Shown here piece after piece: positions 59,900 through 64,000 of a stretch of DNA of 64,000 bases. Both the position numbers and the translations under genes were made by a program. The DNA lies in NCBI RefSeq assembly GCF_030247185.1, contig NC_080572.1, positions 299,261,656 to 299,325,655 of the forward strand, in the 5' to 3' direction. The notes beneath the pieces are model-generated. The model saw only the letters and a list, made by a program, of their open reading frames with translations, did not search any database and was not told where the DNA came from. Every line of letters starts with the position of its first letter. Position 1 is the stretch's first letter. The DNA is from Malaya genurostris. Its lineage: Eukaryota > Arthropoda > Insecta > Diptera > Culicidae.

Positions 59900-60231
59900 T
59901 GTGATAATAGTCTCATTCAAACTTTTGTAAGTTTCTATCCTCGGCCATTAGAATTGCGAGCTTATCAAATAACCCAATAGTAGCTTTCAAACGAGTATAA
60001 GTTTTTCGATTCTTTCATCTCCGAGAAATATTTTTGCTTCAAAAAACACTGTGATTTGTCGGTTACGTCACATTTAAGATTACATCTCTCTAACCGGAAA
60101 TGTTTGCCATAACGCTTCCAAATTTGATTGACATTGTTAGCTTTCAAATAAGTTTGACGATATTTGTTTAGTCATCTTCAAGAAAATTCAGCTGATGAAA
60201 AATGTGCGGTTAGTCGGTTACGTCTCTTATA
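59900..60231 (+). repeat. Degenerate tandem units around the DD41D element, left part
   Basis: Units with GTAGCTTTCAAA, CATCTCCGAGAAA and TTTGTCGGTTACGTCAC blocks repeat about every 120-150 bases and continue at 61163-61400 after the inserted mariner. Confidence 0.6.
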
Positions 60232-60238
60232 AAAGGTG

Positions 60239-60323
60239 ATTTTTTTGAGGTTAGGATTTTCATGCATTAGTATTTGCTCAGATTTTTTGAGGTTATGATT
60301 TTCATGCATTATTATTTGCTCAG
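60239..60323 (+). repeat. Tandem duplication of a 42-base unit at the mariner left end
   Basis: TTTTTTGAGGTTAGGATTTT through TATTTGCTCAG (ending 60281) is repeated immediately, with two substitutions, to 60323. The start of the inverted repeat is included in the unit. Confidence 0.85.
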
Positions 60324-60342
60324 TATGCTCTGACATTTCATC

Positions 60343-61053
60343 ATGAAGCCGAACGATCTGCCACAACGTCGAATTTTCAGTGAATGGGCCCTAGAAAAGT
60401 TGGCAGAAAATCCGCTTTTTTATCGACAAATTTTGTTCAGCGATGAGGCTCATTTCTGGTTGAATGGCTACGTAAATAAGCAAAATTGCCGCATTTGGAG
60501 TGAAGAGCAACCAGAAGCCGTTCAAGAACTGCCCATGCATCCCGAAAAATGCACTGTTTGGTGTGGTTTGTACGCTGGTGGAATCATTGGACCGTATTTT
60601 TTCAAAGATGCTGTTGGACGCAACGTTACAGTGAATGGCGATCGCTATCGTTCGATGCTAACAAACTTTTTGTTGCCAAAAATGGAAGAACTGAACTTGG
60701 TAGACATGTGGTTTCAACAAGATGGCGCTACATGCCACACAGCTCGCGATTCTATGGCCATTTTGAGGGAAAACTTCGGAGAACAATTCATCTCAAGAAA
60801 TGGACCGGTAAGTTGGCCACCAAGATCATGCGATTTGACGCCTTAAGACTATTTTTTGTGGGGCTACGTCAAGTCTAAAGTCTACAGAAATAAGCCAGTA
60901 ACTATTCCAGCTTTGGAAGACAACATTTCCGAAGAAATTCGGGCTATTCCGGCCGAAATGCTCGAAAAAGTTGCCCAAAATTGGACTTTCCGAATGGACC
61001 ACCTAAGACGCAGCCGCGGTCAACATTTAAATGAAATTATCTTCAAAAAGTAA
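60343..61053 (+). pseudogene. DD41D mariner transposase, one in-frame stop
   Basis: The frame opens at 60343 (MKPNDLPQRRIFSEWALEKL). The N-terminal DNA-binding domains are deleted and the start is the first ATG after the junction with the element end. Catalytic residues are all present: LFSDEAHFWLNGYVNKQNCR (first aspartate), WFQQDGATCHTARDS (second) and, after a TAA at 60844-60846 in the same frame, DYFLWGYVKSK (third), with 41 residues between the last two. The expected codon at the TAA is TTA (leucine), so one base change explains the stop. The frame continues cleanly to RRSRGQHLNEIIFKK and a TAA at 61051-61053. It is about 236 codons against roughly 340 in full-length relatives. Confidence 0.88.
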
Positions 61054-61162
61054 ATGTCATGTACCAATCTAACGTTTAAAATAAAGAACCGATGAGATTT
61101 TGCAAATTTTATGCGTTTTATTGTTTAAAAAAGTTCTCAAGCTCTTAAAAAATCACCCGTTA

Positions 61163-61415
61163 CTATTATATCTTCAAAACTGGATGTGACAAACATATGT
61201 TTTTCGAACTTCATTCAAAATTCAACAGTAGCTTTCAAAGGAGCCTAGACTCTAAGCAATCGGCTAAGCCATCTCTAAAAAAATGTGCTGTAAAAAACAA
61301 CGCGTTTTGTCGGTTAAGTCACTTATACCATTATATCTCCTGAACCAGATGTGACAGCCATTTGATTTTCGAACTTGACCAATAGTCCAATAGCAACAGC
61401 AGTAGCCGAAAGCCG
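61163..61415 (+). repeat. Degenerate tandem units around the DD41D element, right part
   Basis: Continues the units of 59900-60231, with TTATATCTTCAAAACTGGATGTGAC and TTATATCTCCTGAACCAGAT blocks and GGTTAAGTCACTTATACC. Confidence 0.6.
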
Positions 61416-61516
61416 TTTCACAGAAAGTCATTTCTCTGAAAGGGTAATTTCGCCGAACGTCATTTCGCCGAATGACACTTCGCCGAATGCCACTTCGTCG
61501 AAAGCCGAATGTCACT
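61416..61516 (-). repeat. Minisatellite of CGGCGAAATGAC-type units, left arm
   Basis: About eight units of 11-16 bases (CATTTCGCCGAA, CACTTCGCCGAA and variants), the complement of the units at 62684-62803. Confidence 0.85.
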
Positions 61517-61701
61517 TCATCGAATCCTGCAATTGTCTTAATATTGCTATTGGAAATGATTTAAAATGAACACGAATGAAAAATGATAACGTCCGTTCTA
61601 TTGACCTATAATTGTACCTCTTAAATAAAGATTGATTCAGAACGGAGTTCCCAAGAAAACTTGTCGACTTTATTAGCTATCAAAGCATTTGCATAGGTGT
61701 A

Positions 61702-62622
61702 ACAGTTCGGCTGAAAAGTTCGTATCGTTTAATAGAAACACACATTTTTTTGCCAAAATTCGTTTTTATTATTCAACATAATTGCCATCAGAGGCGATAC
61801 AGCGATTTTAGCGATCTTCCAACTTTTCGATACCATTTTTGTAGTACGATTTGTCCTTTGCCTCAAAATAGGCCTCAGTTTCAGCGATTACCTCTTCATT
61901 GCTTCTAAATTTTTTACCAGCGAGCGTTCTCTTGAGGTCTGAGAACAGGAAAAAGTCACTGGGGGCCAAATCTGGAGAATACGGTGGATGAGGGAGCAAT
62001 TCGAAGCCCAATTCGTTCAATTTCAGCATGGTTTTCATCGACTTGTGACACGGTGCATTGTCTTGATGAAACAAAACTTTTTTCTTCTTCAAATGAGGCC
62101 GTTTTTTTGAAATTTCGTCCTTCAAACGCTCTAATAACGCTATATAATAGTCACTGTTGATGGTTTTTCCCTTTTCAAGGTAGTCGATGAAAATTATACC
62201 ATGCGAATCCCAAAATACAGACGCCATAACCTTACCAGCCGATTGTTGAGTCTTTCCACGCTTTGGGTTCGGTTCATCGCGTGCAGTCCACTCAGCTGAC
62301 TGTCGATTGGACTCCGGAGTGAAGTGATGGAACCATGTTTCGTCCATTGTTATATATCGACGAAAAAAATCGGTTTTATTTCGATATAACAGCTCCAAAC
62401 ACTGCTCAGAATCATCAATTCGTTGTTGTTTTTGATCGATTGTGAGCTCAAAAGTAACAAAAGTAGCTTCACTCAAAATGCAATATCTCACAAACTAATA
62501 ATCAGACAGCTGTCAAATTTATACACGTATCTTTTGAAGGTTGGTACTAACTGAAAATGGTATGGATTTAATTCTAGTGGCGCCCTCTCATAGAAACGAT
62601 ACGAACTTTTCAGCCGATCTGT
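61702..62622 (-). mobile_element. DD34D mariner, 921 bp, internally deleted
   Basis: Inverted repeats of 29 bp, ACAGTTCGGCTGAAAAGTTC onward at 61702-61730 and the complement at 62594-62622, with one mismatch. TA duplications are at 61700-61701 and 62623-62624. About 0.35-0.4 kb encoding the transposase N-terminus is missing relative to typical 1.3-kb mariners. The flanks are oppositely oriented minisatellite arms. Confidence 0.9.
61769..62491 (-). pseudogene. DD34D mariner transposase, one in-frame stop near the C-terminus
   Basis: On the minus strand the open frame from 62491 reads MRYCILSEATFVTFELTIDQ, where non-homologous leader passes into the family at FELTIDQ, so the N-terminal helix-turn-helix domains are deleted. 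It then runs YITMDETWFHHFTPESNRQS (first aspartate), VLFHQDNAPCHKSMK (second) and HPPYSPDLAPSDFFLFSDLK (third), 34 residues apart. A TAA at 61808-61810 follows EKLEDR. The same frame then gives NRCIASDGNYVE and the natural stop at 61769-61771, so the nonsense codon removes only the last 13 residues. The catalytic core is fully intact. Confidence 0.9.
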
Positions 62623-62683
62623 TATGTGGCAGGAGACATAATAACAAAAAAAAATATAATGTATTCGAAATTACCCTATCGGC

Positions 62684-62803
62684 GAAATGTTCGGCAAAAC
62701 GACTTTCAGCTAAATGACTTATTCGTCGAAATTACCTATTCGGCGAAATGGCATTTGGCGAAATGACCTTCGGCGAAAAGGCATTTGGCGAAACGACTTT
62801 CAT
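62684..62803 (+). repeat. Minisatellite of CGGCGAAATGAC-type units, right arm
   Basis: About nine units such as TCGGCGAAATGGCATT, TGGCGAAATGACCTT and CGGCGAAAAGGCATT. It is opposite in orientation to 61416-61516, with the mariner between. Confidence 0.85.
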
Positions 62804-62852
62804 AGCGTACAGAATCATTTCATGGCTAGTACTACGAACCTACTGACACTAA
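62804..62852 (-). repeat. tRNA-derived SINE fragment, copy 5
   Basis: GCGTACAGAATCATTTCATG and GCTAGTACTACGAACCTACT are the complement of the SINE body at about 8893-8942. It directly abuts the minisatellite arm. Confidence 0.65.
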
Positions 62853-63104
62853 GAGAAATGACCCGCTCCCTTTTTTATTTCCTTATTTTTTCATAAAAGA
62901 GATAACTGATTTTCCTTGTCCTGTTTTCTATATTTTCTAGCTCCACGAGAAATGGCGTCGTGGTGCTATGTATAATCGACCCGAGACATTAGATGACAAG
63001 TTTCTCATGGAATTTCAGTAAAAGCTAACACAATTTTCAAAATCTCGGCCAACGGATTTGCCGATTTCGAAAATATTTGTTGTTTACTGACAAGTTCAGC
63101 AATA

Positions 63105-64000
63105 AAAACTGTCCCAGAAAGTATGGACGCAAACAAAAACCGCTGCCATTTCGTAATGGTTCAGAATCTGTCAATTTTTATGGCTGCGTCCTGTTGTTTA
63201 CACTCTTCTCTAACCACTTGTGCAGTTGTTTATTCGTTTTCATTAGTTTGTTTCGAAATGCGTGGACTTTCAGCAGAACAACATCGAAAAATGGTGTACA
63301 AATGGTGCACAGAACGCAAACTGTCACTGAGAAAGATGGAAAATATGGAAGAAGTAAGTGAAAAAGACGTGCGAAATTCAATCAGAAAGTTCGGTGAGGA
63401 TAACACCTTTGAGGATAAACCGAAATCGGGTCGAAAAAAGGTCCTGCTATCCCTCAGTTGGATAAACGTATACTGAAGGTGTTCGAGCAAAAGAAGGAGG
63501 TTTCAGTTCGGGATGTGGCCAAAAAAGTGGGCACTTCGAAGTCAAATGTTCTTCGTGCTAAAGAACGTTTGAATCTTCGAACCAATAAGAAGCAACAACC
63601 AAACAACAACCAAAACGTAGTCCATAACAAGAAGCATCGATCAGGCCGAGGGTTCGAAAGCTGTACAACACGATTCTTGCTGGAAATTTGAACTGCATAA
63701 TCATGGATGACGAAACCTACTTGAAACTCGAATACAAATCCTCGCCGGGACCACAATATTATACGGTGCGAGAAGGGCAAGTGTTAAACCAGTCCGAGAC
63801 ATCGGTTGAAGTCGAAAAATTTGGTAAGAAAACTATGGTCTGGCAAGCAATTTGTAGCTGTGGTAAGATTTCGAAACCCTTCATCACCACTGCTTCAATG
63901 AACAGCGAAATATACATCAAGGAATGTTTACAAAAACGACTTCTACCCATGATTCGAAGCCACAAGGATCCTGTAGTCTTCTGGTCGGATCTTGCTTCTT
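63105..64000 (+). mobile_element. DD37E transposon, cut by the window end
   Basis: The left inverted repeat AAAACTGTCCCAGAAAGTAT plus GGACG (63105-63129) differs by one base from that at 21428, and a TA precedes it (63103-63104). The sequence follows the 21.4-kb element closely for its whole visible length. The right end lies beyond the window. Confidence 0.88.
63258..64000 (+). pseudogene. DD37E transposase, two frameshifts, partial at window end
   Basis: The start at 63258 is MRGLSAEQHRKMVYKWCTER, as in the other copy. A frameshift near 63435, at the GRKK block, moves to the frame LDKRILKVFEQKKEVSVRDV, continuing through SNVLRAKERLNLRTNKKQQP. A second frameshift near 63605-63650, in a repeat of AACAACC and related text, leads to the catalytic frame from 63703: MDDETYLKLEYK (first aspartate), VEKFGKKTMVWQAICSCGK and FWSDLAS (second aspartate) at the right edge. 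The glutamate is beyond view. The first frameshift lies in a different position from those of the 21.6-kb copy, so the two copies decayed independently after insertion. Confidence 0.85.

Larger units (their letters stand above)
60232..61160 (+). mobile_element. DD41D mariner (rosa-type), 929 bp, internally deleted
   Basis: The imperfect inverted ends are AAAGGTGATTTTTTTGAG (60232 onward) and the complement of 61142-61160 (ACGGGTGATTTTTTAAGAG). TA target duplications lie at 60230-60231 and 61161-61162. Removing the element and one TA gives CTCTTATACTATTATATC, which matches the neighbouring repeat unit at about 61322-61339 (CACTTATACCATTATATC), so the empty site can be read in the window itself. 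The transposase N-terminal third is missing. Confidence 0.88.

Noticed and set aside
61264..61515. Arginine-rich minus-strand frame
   Set aside because: It translates the CGGCGAAATGAC minisatellite into RRNDxRR repeats.
1..64000. Endogenous viral elements (expected in Aedes genomes)
   Set aside because: No RNA-virus polymerase, nucleoprotein or glycoprotein resemblance was noticed in any open frame; short fragments could still be missed without a search.

Overview
The window is from a eukaryotic, very probably culicine mosquito (Aedes-like), nuclear genome. Three things suggest this. First, most of it is AT-rich non-coding DNA packed with dispersed repeats, including arrays ending in the CTTTCTATATGAGAAAGG motif, heads with CCACCTAGTGGTG, and tRNA-like SINEs. 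Second, it holds several transposases with the DD37E signature, a type described from mosquitoes (ITmD37E). Third, the one clear host gene is an insect Yorkie/YAP orthologue. The species assignment is inference.

Host genes. The only confident host coding sequence is the first coding exon of yorkie (yki) on the minus strand, 38525 down to 37831. It carries the TEAD/Scalloped-binding segment, three Warts-type HxRxxS sites and the start of the first WW domain, and is cut in phase 2 by a GTGAGT donor. No later yki exon was recognised in 1-37830, so either intron 1 runs at least to the left edge or the next exon was too short to see. A second, tentative first exon lies on the plus strand at 1083-1154 (TATA box, initiator, ATG, CAG/GTGAGT donor).

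Layout. 1-9 kb: possible first exon, a decayed DD37E relic, a mariner helix-turn-helix relic, paired dispersed repeats and a SINE. 11.8-15.5 kb: a long degenerate repeat (called family A here) interrupted by an internally deleted mariner, then a second mariner that itself carries an array-like insertion, part of which is duplicated 0.87 kb downstream. 15.8-17.2 kb: a hAT-like non-autonomous element with a nested MITE. 17.7-23.4 kb: two DD37E elements (one with both termini), a mariner relic and a MITE. 27.4-31.6 kb: a GAATTC-rich minisatellite, a MITE with 47-bp inverted repeats, and a pogo-like element carrying a hAT MITE with a perfect 8-bp target duplication. 35-37 kb: family A. 37.8-39.5 kb: yki exon and probable 5' UTR/promoter. 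40.9-42.7 kb: a cruciform, a DD41D mariner relic, a SINE and another mariner relic. 46.8-50.3 kb: a 5'-truncated non-LTR retrotransposon (RT plus RNase H) between two identical 540-bp direct repeats. 54-60 kb: family A arrays and hairpins. 60.2-64 kb: a DD41D mariner, a DD34D mariner flanked by inverted minisatellite arms, and a DD37E element cut by the window end.

I found no new multi-gene system. The most unusual structures are the retrotransposon between 540-bp identical repeats, the palindromic array inserted in a mariner and then duplicated, and the layered transposon insertions with readable target sites. Every transposase seen has at least one stop, frameshift or deletion, so none looks functional here.
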